A DNA stretch of 64,000 nucleotides from Bacteroidota bacterium. GTDB lineage: Bacteria; Bacteroidota; Bacteroidia; Chitinophagales; Saprospiraceae. The stretch spans positions 62,001 to 126,000 of the forward strand of contig JANSWP010000009.1 of assembly GCA_024743405.1 (NCBI GenBank). Direction: 5' to 3'. The position numbers were made by a program, and so were the translations under genes. The notes below the pieces were generated by a model. That model was not told the DNA's origin. It was given only the letters and a program-made list of their open reading frames with translations, and ran no database searches. Below, one piece after another: positions 45,823-55,417 of this stretch. Every line of letters starts with the position of its first letter. Within the stretch, counting starts at the first letter, position 1.

Positions 45823-47970
45823 CTATTTACCTGCCAAATCTGGATCAACCAATGTCTTCATCTTTTGAATCAAAGTAATCATTTCTCCTCTATAACCATT
45901 CAAATCATATCCTTTTGCACCTTCAGCTAACTTTAAACAATCCGTATAAGTTACGTTGTTTTTAAATTTTGAGTTGCGTAAAAGCATTCCAAAAGTGGCA
46001 ACGGAAGCAGACCATCTAAAATTATCGCTGGTTTTGTCCATTGGAATGTGGGTATCAATTAATGGCGCTTCAATTAGCTGACTAATGTTCCCATCAGGAG
46101 CCTTATAGCGCAATTTTATATTCATCAATTCTTTGGTCAAGGCACTACTAGAAGTTACCGAAGAGGTTTGATATTTCAATTCATCTATGTCCTTGGTCAA
46201 TTCACTCTTAACACCTTTTGGAATAATTTCGTATAAAGCTGTCACTGTATGCCCAGAGCCTAATTCACCTGCATCTTTTTTGTCGTCATTAAAATCTTCA
46301 TCTTCTAAAAGACGGTTTTCATATCCAATTAGTCGGTATGATTCTACTTTAGTTGGATTGAATTCAATTTGTAGTTTGACATCTTTGGCGATGGCAAACA
46401 TTGTCCCTCCAAACTCCTCAACTAATACTTTTTTCGCTTCCTTTAAATTGTCAATATAGGCATGGTTTCCATTGCCATGGTCAGCCAGTTTTTGCATTTT
46501 GGAATCTTGGTAATTACCCATTCCAAAGCCCAAAACTGTTAAGAATACTCCGGTTTTTCTCTGATCTTCAATCATTCTCACTAATTCTGAATCATTGCTC
46601 ATCCCTACATTAAAATCTCCATCGGTAGCTAGAATTACCCGATTATTTCCATCTGCTATAAAATTTTCTCTAGCGGTTTTGTAAGCTAATTGGATACCTG
46701 TGCCTCCAGCGGTTGAGCCCCCTGCTTTCAATCTGTCGATGGCTTCTTTTAGGGTCTTTTTTTGATTGCCAGCTGTTGGAGGGAGAACTACACCAGCTGC
46801 CCCTGCATAAACTACAATGGCAACTTTATCTTGAGGTCTAAATTGATCAACCAACATTTTGAATGAAGACTGTAAGAGGGGGAGTTTATTGGAGGCGTTC
46901 ATGCTGCCAGAGACATCAATTAGAAAGACAATATTAGAAGCAGCCAGGTCTTCACCGGCTATTTTTCTTCCTTGTAAACCAATATGAACCAATCTGTGAT
47001 TTTCATTCCATGGGCAATTAGAAATTTCGGTGTTGATTGCAAAGGGGTGTTCATTTGTTGGGTTATCATATTCATAGTTAAAATAATTAATCATTTCTTC
47101 AATTCGAATAGCATCTTTTGGAGGTTTTTGTCCATTTTGAATGAAGCGTCTCATATTTGAATAAGAAGCGGCATCGACATCAATTGAAAAAGTAGACAAT
47201 GGGTTTTTGCGAGCATTTTCAAATTCATTTTCCTGGATGAAATCATAATTTTCGTAACTCGTTTCAGGAGTGGGATAAGGGACAGAAGCAATCTTTTTTG
47301 GAGGGCTAGGAGCAGATTTTGGTTTTCGGATGATGATTTTTTCAGGGCTGTCAGCTTGAGTATAGACTGTACTATTTTTGGTAATGCTCATTGATGGAGG
47401 AGCACTATCTACTATTTTTAGTGCTTTATCCTTTTTGATTTTTTTTGATTTTTTAGTTTTTGAGGTAGCTGTATAGCCAATTGATTTCCTTTCCTTTTTT
47501 ACACTAAGTCCTGTAACGACGACTTCGTCCAATTGTTCTGCTTCTTCATTTAAGGAAATGTCAATATTTTGGAGGTTTATTTTGTCCATAGTAATGGCTG
47601 AATTTTTTCGTTCAGATAGACTCTTAAAACTCATTTCCTGAGTGGCAAATCCGGTGTAGGTGACCACTAAAGTAACTAAAGAATCAGGGGCGTTGATAGA
47701 AAAAGCTCCGTCAATATCGGTGACTGTTCCAATGTTGGTTCCTTTAATTAGGACAGTCGCTCCGATCAATGGATCCCCATGGGTATTGGTTATTTTACCA
47801 GAAAGAGCTACCTGTGCATTACTTTGTCCAAGCGCAAAAACAACCAAAAGGAGAAATAAAAGCGCCCTTTTATGGGTTAAAAGAAAAAAGGATTTAGGTG
47901 CAAAATTCTTTACGTTTGGACACTGTGCGGAAGTTTGCATAACTTGCGAATTGATTAAAATAGTTTTCAT
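45823..47970 (-). CDS. VWA (YfbK-like) protein with SusC-type N-terminal segment
   Basis: 715 residues. Signal segment RALLFLLLVVFALGQSNAQ, then a CarboxypepD_reg-like domain (LIGATVLIKGTNIGTVTD), then DEVVVTGLSVKKERKSIGY, the motif normally found where the plug of SusC-type receptors begins. No barrel follows. Instead there is a YfbK-type N-terminal segment (NPLSTFSIDVDAASYSNMRR), a VWA domain with intact MIDAS (IVFLIDVSGSMNAS, AGGSTAGGTG, LATDGDFNVGM), and a DUF3520-like C-terminus. It is expected in the periplasm or outer envelope, binding a metal-dependent partner. The long leader (start 47970) might begin at ATG 47940. Divergent from a sigma factor with 127 bases between. Confidence 0.85.
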   Translation of the reverse strand: MKTILINSQVMQTSAQCPNVKNFAPKSFFLLTHKRALLFLLLVVFALGQSNAQVALSGKITNTHGDPLIGATVLIKGTNIGTVTDIDGAFSINAPDSLVTLVVTYTGFATQEMSFKSLSERKNSAITMDKINLQNIDISLNEEAEQLDEVVVTGLSVKKERKSIGYTATSKTKKSKKIKKDKALKIVDSAPPSMSITKNSTVYTQADSPEKIIIRKPKSAPSPPKKIASVPYPTPETSYENYDFIQENEFENARKNPLSTFSIDVDAASYSNMRRFIQNGQKPPKDAIRIEEMINYFNYEYDNPTNEHPFAINTEISNCPWNENHRLVHIGLQGRKIAGEDLAASNIVFLIDVSGSMNASNKLPLLQSSFKMLVDQFRPQDKVAIVVYAGAAGVVLPPTAGNQKKTLKEAIDRLKAGGSTAGGTGIQLAYKTARENFIADGNNRVILATDGDFNVGMSNDSELVRMIEDQRKTGVFLTVLGFGMGNYQDSKMQKLADHGNGNHAYIDNLKEAKKVLVEEFGGTMFAIAKDVKLQIEFNPTKVESYRLIGYENRLLEDEDFNDDKKDAGELGSGHTVTALYEIIPKGVKSELTKDIDELKYQTSSVTSSSALTKELMNIKLRYKAPDGNISQLIEAPLIDTHIPMDKTSDNFRWSASVATFGMLLRNSKFKNNVTYTDCLKLAEGAKGYDLNGYRGEMITLIQKMKTLVDPDLAGK

Positions 47971-48097
47971 AACGATAGATTTGTAATTTGAAAATTTTGA
48001 TTACGGGAAAAGGGATGCAAGCATTTTTTGAATTACATAAATGATTTGGAAAAAAATATTGTCCGTATCCTGAATAAGAAATTTTGACTTGAATTAT

Positions 48098-48679
48098 ATG
48101 CTCAAATTCTTCCAAAAAAAATCATCGCAAAAAAGCGATCTCGAATTGGTAGCCGCCTACCAAAAGGAGGAGGATATGGCAGCTTTGGGGATTTTATTTG
48201 AGCGATACATTGAATTGGTTTACGGGGTTTGTCTTAAATATTATAAGAACAGGGAAAAGGCAGAAGATGGAGTTATGGGCGTTTTTGAGCAATTGACCAA
48301 AAAACTCAAGAAACACGAAGTAAAAAATTTTAGAGGTTGGTTACATGTTGTGACCCGAAACTACTGCCTTATGCAGTTGAGGAAAAAAGAAATAACGGTT
48401 TCTTATGATCCTCGGATTATGCATTCGGATGAGGTGGTGCATCCAACTTTTGGAGAGGAGAATAATGGAGAAGAAAAAGCCTTGAAAAATTGTATTGAAA
48501 AACTACCAGGTCAACAAAAAGTCTGTATTAATTGGTTTTATTATGAGAATAAGTCGTACAAAGACATAGCAGAAATTACAGGAGAGGAACTTGGGAAAGT
48601 TCGCTCAAATATTCAAAATGGACGTCGAAATTTAAAGAACTGTATTGAAAAACATCAGAAAGTTAATAAAGAGGTTTAA
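48098..48679 (+). CDS. ECF-type RNA polymerase sigma factor
   Basis: About 193 residues from ATG 48098; a TTG at 48089 is three codons upstream. Region 2 is ALGILFERYIELVYGVCLKY with NREKAEDGVMGVFEQL; region 4 has NWFYYENKSYKDIAEITGEELG. A partner gene for a membrane-bound TonB_C protein with anti-sigma-like N-terminus lies 344 bases downstream. Divergent from the VWA gene, so the three genes look like one unit. Confidence 0.87.
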   Translation: MLKFFQKKSSQKSDLELVAAYQKEEDMAALGILFERYIELVYGVCLKYYKNREKAEDGVMGVFEQLTKKLKKHEVKNFRGWLHVVTRNYCLMQLRKKEITVSYDPRIMHSDEVVHPTFGEENNGEEKALKNCIEKLPGQQKVCINWFYYENKSYKDIAEITGEELGKVRSNIQNGRRNLKNCIEKHQKVNKEV

Positions 48680-48836
48680 AAGCTGTTTCAAAACCCACTA
48701 CTGTTTTTTTACCGAGCCATTTTCCGCCTGTTTTTAGATTTTTATCACCCCATAGCGATGCTATGAAACTCAAAAAATCTAAAAACAAACGAAAAAAACT
48801 CAGATAAAAAATCTGATATTAGGTTTTAAAACAGCT
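48679..48836. repeat. Inverted-repeat element with AAGCTGTTT ends
   Basis: Ends AAGCTGTTTCAAAACC and GGTTTTAAAACAGCTT (one mismatch). An inner hairpin pairs AGATTTTT...with AAAAAATCT around CCATAGCGATGCTATG. It shares a general layout with the 50-nt-core family but not the sequence. It starts at the sigma gene's stop codon. Confidence 0.65.
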
Positions 48837-48842
48837 TCTTAC

Positions 48843-48975
48843 GGATTTCGCGATTAATAAACTACGCAAATTTGGTGTAGTAATTTTTTCATTTATCGAG
48901 GTAAATTTTTTTAGCATAGCAGCGCTACGGTCAAAAATTTTAACGAAGAGAAATTAAAAAAGGACAAGCGAAATA
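48843..48975. repeat. Inverted-repeat element with diverged common core
   Basis: Core at 48897-48945 (inverted: CGTTAAAATTTTTGACC...TTTACCTCG, 49 nt). The arms are weak (ATTTCGC on both sides). It sits directly after the previous element, between the sigma gene and its probable partner. Confidence 0.5.
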
Positions 48976-49023
48976 CTTAGGTTGTTATTTTCGAAATCCC
49001 TGAATCAAAAAAAGTAAATCGAA

Positions 49024-50415
49024 TTGCCTGTTTCTGAACATAAAAATTGGAAGTTGTCGTTGCTCCGTTGGTTGAATGGAGCTTCTACTCGAAATGATGA
49101 AAGTCACTTGGATATCTTGGCTTCTAAGGATGCTTTTTTGTCCGAAGCATTGGAAGGCTATCGCGAATTTCCAGAGGCAGAACACTTGGCAGATATTTCA
49201 AATATAAAAGCCAGGCTAAACGAAAAATATGGCAAAAAAGAACGCCGAATACTTCCGATATGGAGAATTGCAGCTGCAGCGGCTATGTTTGTTGGAGTGA
49301 TTGGTGGATTTTGGTTTGTAAATCAATCGTTGAATCAACAGGAGGCGATCGCCCAAGAGGAAGCCTTTGAAAAATCTACACCTACTGAAGTTCCAACTAA
49401 AGAAATCGCTCAAAATAAGCCGGAAAAACAATTGGAGACGCCAAAAGAATTGCCGAATAGTTCGCCTTTAATAAGTCCTCCTGCATCTACTTCAAATTAT
49501 AAGCTATTAGAAAAAAATGTCAATACATTTATCAATGAATCCAAAGCCGATATAAAGGAAGGAACGGACACTCAAATAGTGGAGCCTAGTAGAGGTAGTT
49601 ATGTGGAGGAAATCGCAACAGCCCAAATTTTAGTTGAGGAAGAATCGCAAGAAGTCTTAGCAGATGATGCTGAAATTATTCCTCAAGCTGAAGAAGCAAA
49701 TCAGCCATCAATATTAAAAAGTGCTCCAATAAAATCTAGGGCTGTACCGAATAAGTTTGAAGATGTAGCTCCTATTGATGAGCGTTTATCGATGGAAAGA
49801 AGTACTGTGCCGCCATCATTGCGAGCGATTGAAGGAACGGTAACCGATGAATTAGGGGAGCCTTTGATAGGCGTTAATATACTTGTTCCTGGAACCCAAA
49901 ATGGAGTAGTGACTGATTTTGATGGCAATTTTCAATTAAATGTTACCGAAGAAGATAGCGCATTAGAAGTTTCCTACACAGGATACGAATCTCAAATTGT
50001 GCCATTGGATGCTCAACCATCCTATCCAATAATTTTGAATAGCTCGAATGCAGAATTATCGGAAATAACAGTCGTAGGGTTAGGCGTGAAAAAGCGAAAA
50101 AAGGATACTTCTTATTCCGCCAAGTCAAAATCTTCTAATCGCCCAATGCCTAAAGGAGGATTTGATAAATTTCAAAGATACATTGAGAAAAATCAGCAAT
50201 ATCCTGCTTTGGCTTCCATAGATTCTATTGAAGGAACCGTGATTTTGTTATTTCAAGTCAATAAAAATGGAACCTTATCTAATATTCGTATTGAACAATC
50301 TTTAAGTCCAGATTGTGATCAGGAGGCGATTCGTTTATTGAAAAAAGGACCAAAATGGAAGACAAAGGAACCCCAAGAAATGACTTGGGTTTTCGCCTTT
50401 CCATCTAAAAAATAA
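49024..50415 (+). CDS. Anti-sigma-like membrane protein with CarboxypepD_reg and TonB_C domains
   Basis: 463 residues from TTG 49024; a TAA lies three codons upstream in frame, so this is the only reasonable start before residue 88. The cytoplasmic N-terminus (DILASKDAFLSEALEGYREF) matches anti-sigma-like sequences. TM helix at about 78-99 (RIAAAAAMFVGVIGGFWFV), a Glu/Ser-rich linker, a CarboxypepD_reg-like domain at about 268-345 (GEPLIGVNILVPGTQNG), the motif ITVVGLGVKKRKKDTSYSAK, and a TonB C-terminal domain at about 375-463 (YIEKNQQYPALASI, GTVILLFQVNKNG). Signalling across the inner membrane to the sigma factor is inferred. Confidence 0.8.
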   Translation: MPVSEHKNWKLSLLRWLNGASTRNDESHLDILASKDAFLSEALEGYREFPEAEHLADISNIKARLNEKYGKKERRILPIWRIAAAAAMFVGVIGGFWFVNQSLNQQEAIAQEEAFEKSTPTEVPTKEIAQNKPEKQLETPKELPNSSPLISPPASTSNYKLLEKNVNTFINESKADIKEGTDTQIVEPSRGSYVEEIATAQILVEEESQEVLADDAEIIPQAEEANQPSILKSAPIKSRAVPNKFEDVAPIDERLSMERSTVPPSLRAIEGTVTDELGEPLIGVNILVPGTQNGVVTDFDGNFQLNVTEEDSALEVSYTGYESQIVPLDAQPSYPIILNSSNAELSEITVVGLGVKKRKKDTSYSAKSKSSNRPMPKGGFDKFQRYIEKNQQYPALASIDSIEGTVILLFQVNKNGTLSNIRIEQSLSPDCDQEAIRLLKKGPKWKTKEPQEMTWVFAFPSKK

Positions 50416-50424
50416 GGATAGTTT

Positions 50425-51258
50425 TTAAAATTCCACTTCTCTTCTTTCAATTTCTATATCTCCTTTAGTTAATCGGACTGAATATTTCCCCTTTGGCAAA
50501 CGAGAGATTTCAAAATAGAAATCAAACTTCCAAATACCTCTTTCTTGGGCTTTATTTTTGAAAAAAGAACGGACTAATTCTCCTTCTTCATTGAATAATC
50601 CAAAGCTCACTTTTTGGTCTTCCGCCAAAGAATAATTAAAAACCCCTTCGATTTTTGCAGGTGCATATTGAAAAGCTGGTTGCCCTGGGGCAGAGTTGTT
50701 TTCGTGGGTAATGGTGTATTCTGGACGCTCTTTTCCGAGTGTTTTTGCCATGAATGCTGCCAATTTTGGATCCTCAATATATTCTAGCCGATGCCCGTCA
50801 GTAACGACCCAGATGGCAGATTGTGCGGAAGCGTTTTCATATAAGCGGTTATGAAAAATAAATTCAGCAACTTTCAATAAAGAGCCGGTAGCCAATGCTC
50901 CCAAATTGAATACACTTCCGACACTAGGGGAGCTATTATTTGCCTGAATACACATGCCATAAAATTTAGAAATTCGGTTTTGCTGTTTTTCGAGTGCCAA
51001 TACTTTTCCTTTTGTAATCATTAAATCTTGCATGGTCGAGTCCTGAGAATGAAAAATTTGACCCGCTGGAACTTTGATTTCAAGATCTTTTTTGGTTTGA
51101 TTTAAAAATTTGATCTTCAGTGATTTACCTGAATGTCCGCCTTCGCCTGATACCTCTATCGAAATTTGGTTGTTGGCAATTGCTTCATTTAAAAGGATGC
51201 TTTTTGAAAGTAGTAAATTGGAACATAAAAGTAGATACGCAAAAAGATAGGATTTCAT
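50425..51258 (-). CDS. Secreted protein of unknown function with FlgD-like C-terminal region
   Basis: 277 residues with a signal peptide (LFAYLLLCSNLLLS). The N-terminal half is beta-rich (SGKSLKIKFLNQTKKDLEIK, VPAGQIFHSQDS) with the phrase SAQSAIWVVTDGHRLEYI. The last ~80 residues (GVFNYSLAEDQKVSFGLFNE, GIWKFDFYFE, LPKGKYSVRL) resemble an FlgD Ig-like extracellular domain. I do not recognise the family and assign no activity. Convergent with the TonB_C gene (nine bases apart). Confidence 0.6.
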   Translation of the reverse strand: MKSYLFAYLLLCSNLLLSKSILLNEAIANNQISIEVSGEGGHSGKSLKIKFLNQTKKDLEIKVPAGQIFHSQDSTMQDLMITKGKVLALEKQQNRISKFYGMCIQANNSSPSVGSVFNLGALATGSLLKVAEFIFHNRLYENASAQSAIWVVTDGHRLEYIEDPKLAAFMAKTLGKERPEYTITHENNSAPGQPAFQYAPAKIEGVFNYSLAEDQKVSFGLFNEEGELVRSFFKNKAQERGIWKFDFYFEISRLPKGKYSVRLTKGDIEIERREVEF

Positions 51259-51580
51259 GGATTCATGTTTTTTTAGTTTTATGGCTTCTTGTCACTATAA
51301 CTTAAATGGACAAAGATGTCCTAAAACCCAATTTTGAGTATCAAACGGCGGGTTCCTAAAAAAATTGAATTGTGAATAAATTTTAATGTTGGATTATTTG
51401 GAAAAATAATCAGTAATGACTTTTAGGAGCATTTTTATCCATCTGCCTGCGGAGTATTCCCATCGCTTTAAGCGACAGCCTTTTCTAGTGAAGTCAAAGA
51501 AAACCGAGTAATTTTCAAGGTAAATCTTGTTTCAGAAATCAAATTCTTATTTGACAACAACTCTATTAATGTACCATTCT
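51259..51580. other. Gene-free interval between two leftward genes
   Basis: 322 bases, AT-rich. I see only weak short repeats (CCTAAAA near 51354 and TTTTAGG near 51421, and GCGGAGTATTCCCATCGC). No conserved ORF and no matched repeat element. It holds the probable promoter of the upstream-starting secreted protein gene and the 3' region of the tetR gene. Confidence 0.4.
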
Positions 51581-52216
51581 TTACATGAAGTCCTCAGAAT
51601 AAATTAGGACTTTCAGTTCTTCATATTTTTCACGACCGAAAGGGGTACAATGGGGGTAAAAAAGGTTTGCTACCGCTAATAAACCTTCCTCTACACCTGA
51701 GCCAACTTCACCTCTTATTTCGCGATTTAATAACCAAAAATGTAAAGTCATCCAGATTTGATCGGCTAGGGAATTAAATTGTCCTTCAAATGCTTCTGAT
51801 CTTAAATAATCTTTTCGTTGAACGTAATTTATGAGGTTGAGAATTGATTGGATTTCAATTTTTATTTGTTGTTGATGCGTCTCTTTTATTTCAGGATATT
51901 CTCGTATGATTTCTAGGGTGTCGAGATAGAAGAATCGGAATTTTTCGAGATAGACCAAATAGGCTTTTACCACTTTCATACCTTCCAAACCATCTTCAAA
52001 AACCCTATCGCCGAAAGACATTGTATCCAGCATTTTTATCATGTAACGACGGATGGAAGGCATTAAATCTTTTTTAGTTCTGAAATGGTAGGTAAGGTTA
52101 CCAGGACTAATACCGGCTTCGGAGGCAATATCTTGAACCCGAACATTTTTGATACCGTATTTATTGAAAAGGTTAATAGCAGATTGAATGATGAGGTACT
52201 TGGTTTGACTACTCAC
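51581..52216 (-). CDS. TetR/AcrR family transcriptional regulator
   Basis: 211 residues. N-terminal helix-turn-helix typical of TetR: QTKYLIIQSAINLFNKYGIK then VQDIASEAGISPGNLTYHFR. The C-terminal ligand domain is helical and not conserved. Divergent from the acyl-CoA dehydrogenase gene with 153 bases between, which makes an acyl-CoA or fatty-acid ligand plausible (FadR-like control), though this is inference. Confidence 0.88.
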   Translation of the reverse strand: MSSQTKYLIIQSAINLFNKYGIKNVRVQDIASEAGISPGNLTYHFRTKKDLMPSIRRYMIKMLDTMSFGDRVFEDGLEGMKVVKAYLVYLEKFRFFYLDTLEIIREYPEIKETHQQQIKIEIQSILNLINYVQRKDYLRSEAFEGQFNSLADQIWMTLHFWLLNREIRGEVGSGVEEGLLAVANLFYPHCTPFGREKYEELKVLIYSEDFM

Positions 52217-52322
52217 AGTTGTTGGGTATTAATAAAAAATAAAACCACCATAACATATAGATGGATTATTAAAGGTGCCAACAAATTTAAATTTATATTT
52301 TGATTTTTTTTAGTATAGAAAT

Positions 52323-52334
52323 CCTAATTTTAGG
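52323..52334. promoter_or_regulatory. Candidate operator palindrome
   Basis: CCTAATTTTAGG (5-bp half-sites, 2-nt spacer) lies 36 bases before the acyl-CoA dehydrogenase start in the divergent TetR interval; further CCTAA occurs at 52345. TetR operators are often longer, so this is weak. Confidence 0.2.
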
Positions 52335-52369
52335 CTCTCTAAATCCTAATCATTGAAAAGTAATTTAAA

Positions 52370-54250
52370 ATGAGTAAAGAAACAGTAGATATAGCAGTAG
52401 CTGAGAAAGTAGATTCTTCGAAAATACGAAGGGGCAATACGAATGTGAATCCTTCTTTAAAAGGAGGGGCTTTTTTAGTCGGAACTACTTCCCCTGAATC
52501 AATTTTTGTCTCTGAAGAATGGACGGAAGAACAACGAATGATTGCCCAAACCGTTATTGATTTTTGTGTGAAAGAAATTCAGGATGCTTTTTTTAAAAGA
52601 GGTCGGGAATTAGAAATCACTAAACCTGAAGATAAATTAGAAATGCTCGATTTGGTCAAAAAGGCAGGCGAGTTAGGGCTTTGTGGAGTAAGTATACCTG
52701 AGGCATATGGTGGTTTAGGGTTAGATTTCAATACGGGGACTTATTTTTCTGAAGCAATAGCTGCGGGTTTTTCTTTTGCAACAACGATTGGTGCTCAAAC
52801 GTCTATTGGTTCTTTGCCTATTGTTTTTTATGGAAATGAAGCCCAAAAACAGAAATACCTTCCAGGTATTGCATCTGGTGAATTGATTGCTTCGTATGCT
52901 CTAACTGAACCAACTGCTGGGTCTGATGCGAATGCTGGAAAAACCAAGGCAACATTGACCGAAGATGGCAAACTTTATTTGTTAAATGGACAAAAGATTT
53001 GGATTACGAATGGCGGCTTTGCAAGTGTTTTTGTGGTTTTTGCAAAAATAGGAGATGATGAAGATTTGTCTACTTTCATTGTGGAGAAAGATTTTGAAGG
53101 ATTAACGATCGGTGCAGAAGAAAAGAAAATGGGGATCAAAGGCTCCTCTACTGTTCAATTATTTTTTGATAATTGTAAAGTACCGGTCGAAAATCTTTTG
53201 GGTGAAAGACAAGGAGGTTTCAGAATGGCATTAAACATCTTAAATACAGGACGCATAAAATTAGGTGCAGGTGGTGTTGGGGGAGCAAAATTCACAGTAG
53301 ATAGGTGTGTAAAATTTGCAAAAGAAAGAAAACAATTTGATCAGGTAATTGCTGATTTTGGAGTGATTAAGCACAAAATTGGAGACATAACGACAAAGGC
53401 GTTCGCTATAGAGTCCGCTGTTTACCGTACAGGCTATAATGTTGATTTGAAAAGTGAACAATTTTTGGCGGAAGGATTGTCTGAAGGGGATGCTAAGTTA
53501 AATGGTGTTCGTGAATTTGCCGTTGAGTGTTCTATCCTAAAAACAAAGGGCTCAGAGTTAGCTTGCTATGCCACTGATGAAGGCATTCAAATTCATGGAG
53601 GTATGGGGTATGCTACTGAAACGGGTATGGAAATGGCTTATCGAGATGCACGGATTACTAAAATTTATGAGGGAACTAACGAAGTCAATCGAATGCTATC
53701 CGTAGGAGAATTGACGAAACGGGGATTACAAACCAAAGAGATTGATTTGATAGGTGCGGGTAAAAAAGTACCAGGTTTTATTTTTAGCCAATTTATGCCA
53801 TTTAAAAGTAAAGCTGGCTATGCAGCAGAAGAGCGATTTGTGAAAGGGCTGAAAAATTTGTTTTTGCTCATTTCAGGTGCAGTCGGAAAGAAACTAGGGA
53901 AAAAAATGATCGAAGAACAAGAGATTATTTTAAATCTTTCCGACATTCTAGCGGAGGTTTATATCTGTGAAAGTGTATTGCTTAAAATTCAAAAATTAGA
54001 AAAGAAAACAGGAATTGATGCTGAAAAATTGGGCGTTCAAAAAGAGATGATGCGCTTGTATTTATATGATGCGCATGGGATTGCATCAAAAGCAGCTCGT
54101 GATGCAGTGAACAGCTTTTCTGAGGGGCTTCAACGAAAAATACTTTTGAGTTTAATCCGTCGAATGTTGAATCAAGTAGAAATTAATCCAAAGGAGATAA
54201 GACGAAAAGTGGCAGAAATGGTCTATAAAAATGGAGGATATTGTTTTTAA
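52370..54250 (+). CDS. Acyl-CoA dehydrogenase (VLCAD-like, with C-terminal extension)
   Basis: 626 residues, longer than the ~380 of short-chain ACADs because of a helical C-terminal extension, as in VLCAD/ACAD9-type enzymes. FAD and substrate segments are visible: YALTEPTAGSDANAGKTKAT, WITNGGFASVFVVFAKIG, GIQIHGGMGYATETGMEMAY and IYEGTNEVNRML (catalytic Glu region). It oxidises long-chain acyl-CoA in the first step of beta-oxidation. A TetR regulator is divergent from it. Convergent with the PorP/SprF gene. Confidence 0.9.
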   Translation: MSKETVDIAVAEKVDSSKIRRGNTNVNPSLKGGAFLVGTTSPESIFVSEEWTEEQRMIAQTVIDFCVKEIQDAFFKRGRELEITKPEDKLEMLDLVKKAGELGLCGVSIPEAYGGLGLDFNTGTYFSEAIAAGFSFATTIGAQTSIGSLPIVFYGNEAQKQKYLPGIASGELIASYALTEPTAGSDANAGKTKATLTEDGKLYLLNGQKIWITNGGFASVFVVFAKIGDDEDLSTFIVEKDFEGLTIGAEEKKMGIKGSSTVQLFFDNCKVPVENLLGERQGGFRMALNILNTGRIKLGAGGVGGAKFTVDRCVKFAKERKQFDQVIADFGVIKHKIGDITTKAFAIESAVYRTGYNVDLKSEQFLAEGLSEGDAKLNGVREFAVECSILKTKGSELACYATDEGIQIHGGMGYATETGMEMAYRDARITKIYEGTNEVNRMLSVGELTKRGLQTKEIDLIGAGKKVPGFIFSQFMPFKSKAGYAAEERFVKGLKNLFLLISGAVGKKLGKKMIEEQEIILNLSDILAEVYICESVLLKIQKLEKKTGIDAEKLGVQKEMMRLYLYDAHGIASKAARDAVNSFSEGLQRKILLSLIRRMLNQVEINPKEIRRKVAEMVYKNGGYCF

Positions 54251-54291
54251 TCAACCAGCATTACTTAAGGTTGATATAGTTCCCCAAAGAA

Positions 54292-55224
54292 TTATTCGTC
54301 TAAAAAATAATAACCAAGACTGAATAAATGACTTTGAGGTAAGTCCAAATTGGTACCCGTTCGACTCATCCTTTGAATGCCATAACTCAATCTAAAGTTA
54401 TTCATTAAAAGATGAACTGCTAAGCCATAACGAGTTAGTTTGGTGTCATCTGCGTAACTTGATAAGCCAAAAAACCCAGATACATAATAGTTGTCTTCAA
54501 TGATTAAGGTAAGATTTAAATCCGCAGCAAATTCATCGGGATCTACCTCTCCTCCTGTTTCAGGGAGCAAGTAAATATTTGAATATTTTAATAAAATAGA
54601 AGGTTTTAATTCAAATCTTTCACTGATTCGTGTTTTGAATCCGCCAATGAAATAATAGGGATTTTCCCGATTAAAGTTTTGACCAAGCACTCTCGACTCC
54701 TCCAAAAAGTCTTTCTCAAACATTTGAATAGTAGATACGCCAGCGAAATAGTTTTCACTGGATAAATATACCCCCAGTCCACCATTTATTGATAAAAAAT
54801 TTCTGAATTCGGTTACAGGCGTAGTTAGGAGGTTTTCGTCAAAATCGAAAAGACTGAATCCCAAAACACCGCCGAAACTTATTCTTCCAATGTCTAAATC
54901 TACACTATAACTATAAGCTGGGCGAAGGCCTAACTCAATATTAGCGCCAGCTTTCTCAAAGTTAAAGGTCGTTCCCCAATGCGAATGATCGGAAGACCAA
55001 AAAGGAGCTTGCAGGTTTACCTGTATACTTCTAAATAGACTAAATTCGCCGACAAAATTACCTAAGTAGGTCATCTCAAAACTTCCAAAATCTTGGCTAC
55101 CAGCAAATGCTGGGTTGATCGACAATGCATTGAATTGATATTTGCCAATGGAATGTCGAGCATATTGGGCTTGGAGCCCCCAAGTGAATAAAAGAAACAA
55201 AAAAAACAGACCAGATTTTTTCAT
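54292..55224 (-). CDS. PorP/SprF family type IX secretion outer-membrane protein
   Basis: 310 residues. Signal peptide (SGLFFLFLLFTWGLQAQ), then INPAFAGSQDFGSFEMTYLG near residue 38, the characteristic opening of PorP/SprF. The remainder is an amphipathic beta-barrel ending LPQSHLFSLGYYFLDE. PorP/SprF anchors secreted proteins in T9SS and is often paired with a surface adhesin. Here it stands alone, but several T9SS-tagged proteins occur elsewhere in the window. Confidence 0.88.
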   Translation of the reverse strand: MKKSGLFFLFLLFTWGLQAQYARHSIGKYQFNALSINPAFAGSQDFGSFEMTYLGNFVGEFSLFRSIQVNLQAPFWSSDHSHWGTTFNFEKAGANIELGLRPAYSYSVDLDIGRISFGGVLGFSLFDFDENLLTTPVTEFRNFLSINGGLGVYLSSENYFAGVSTIQMFEKDFLEESRVLGQNFNRENPYYFIGGFKTRISERFELKPSILLKYSNIYLLPETGGEVDPDEFAADLNLTLIIEDNYYVSGFFGLSSYADDTKLTRYGLAVHLLMNNFRLSYGIQRMSRTGTNLDLPQSHLFSLGYYFLDE

Positions 55225-55297
55225 TGTGGAAATTTCAAAATGAAGGCAAGTTAGGCTTTTTGAAGAGGATGATAAGTACTATAGAACTTGAGAGAAT

Positions 55298-55372
55298 CCT
55301 AATACGCTATTAAATAAAGCTGTATTGAATTATTACTTCGATTAACACCTTCAATTCAAAAGCGTATTAGGA
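55298..55372. repeat. Inverted repeat with 12-bp perfect arms
   Basis: TCCTAATACGCT (55298-55309) and AGCGTATTAGGA (55361-55372), 51 bases between. Upstream of the PorP/SprF gene and downstream of the lipoprotein gene; a terminator for the latter or a small element. Confidence 0.5.
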
Positions 55373-55417
55373 CAACTGTTGTATACTGAATTTTATACCT
55401 TATTTTCTTTCAAGAAC

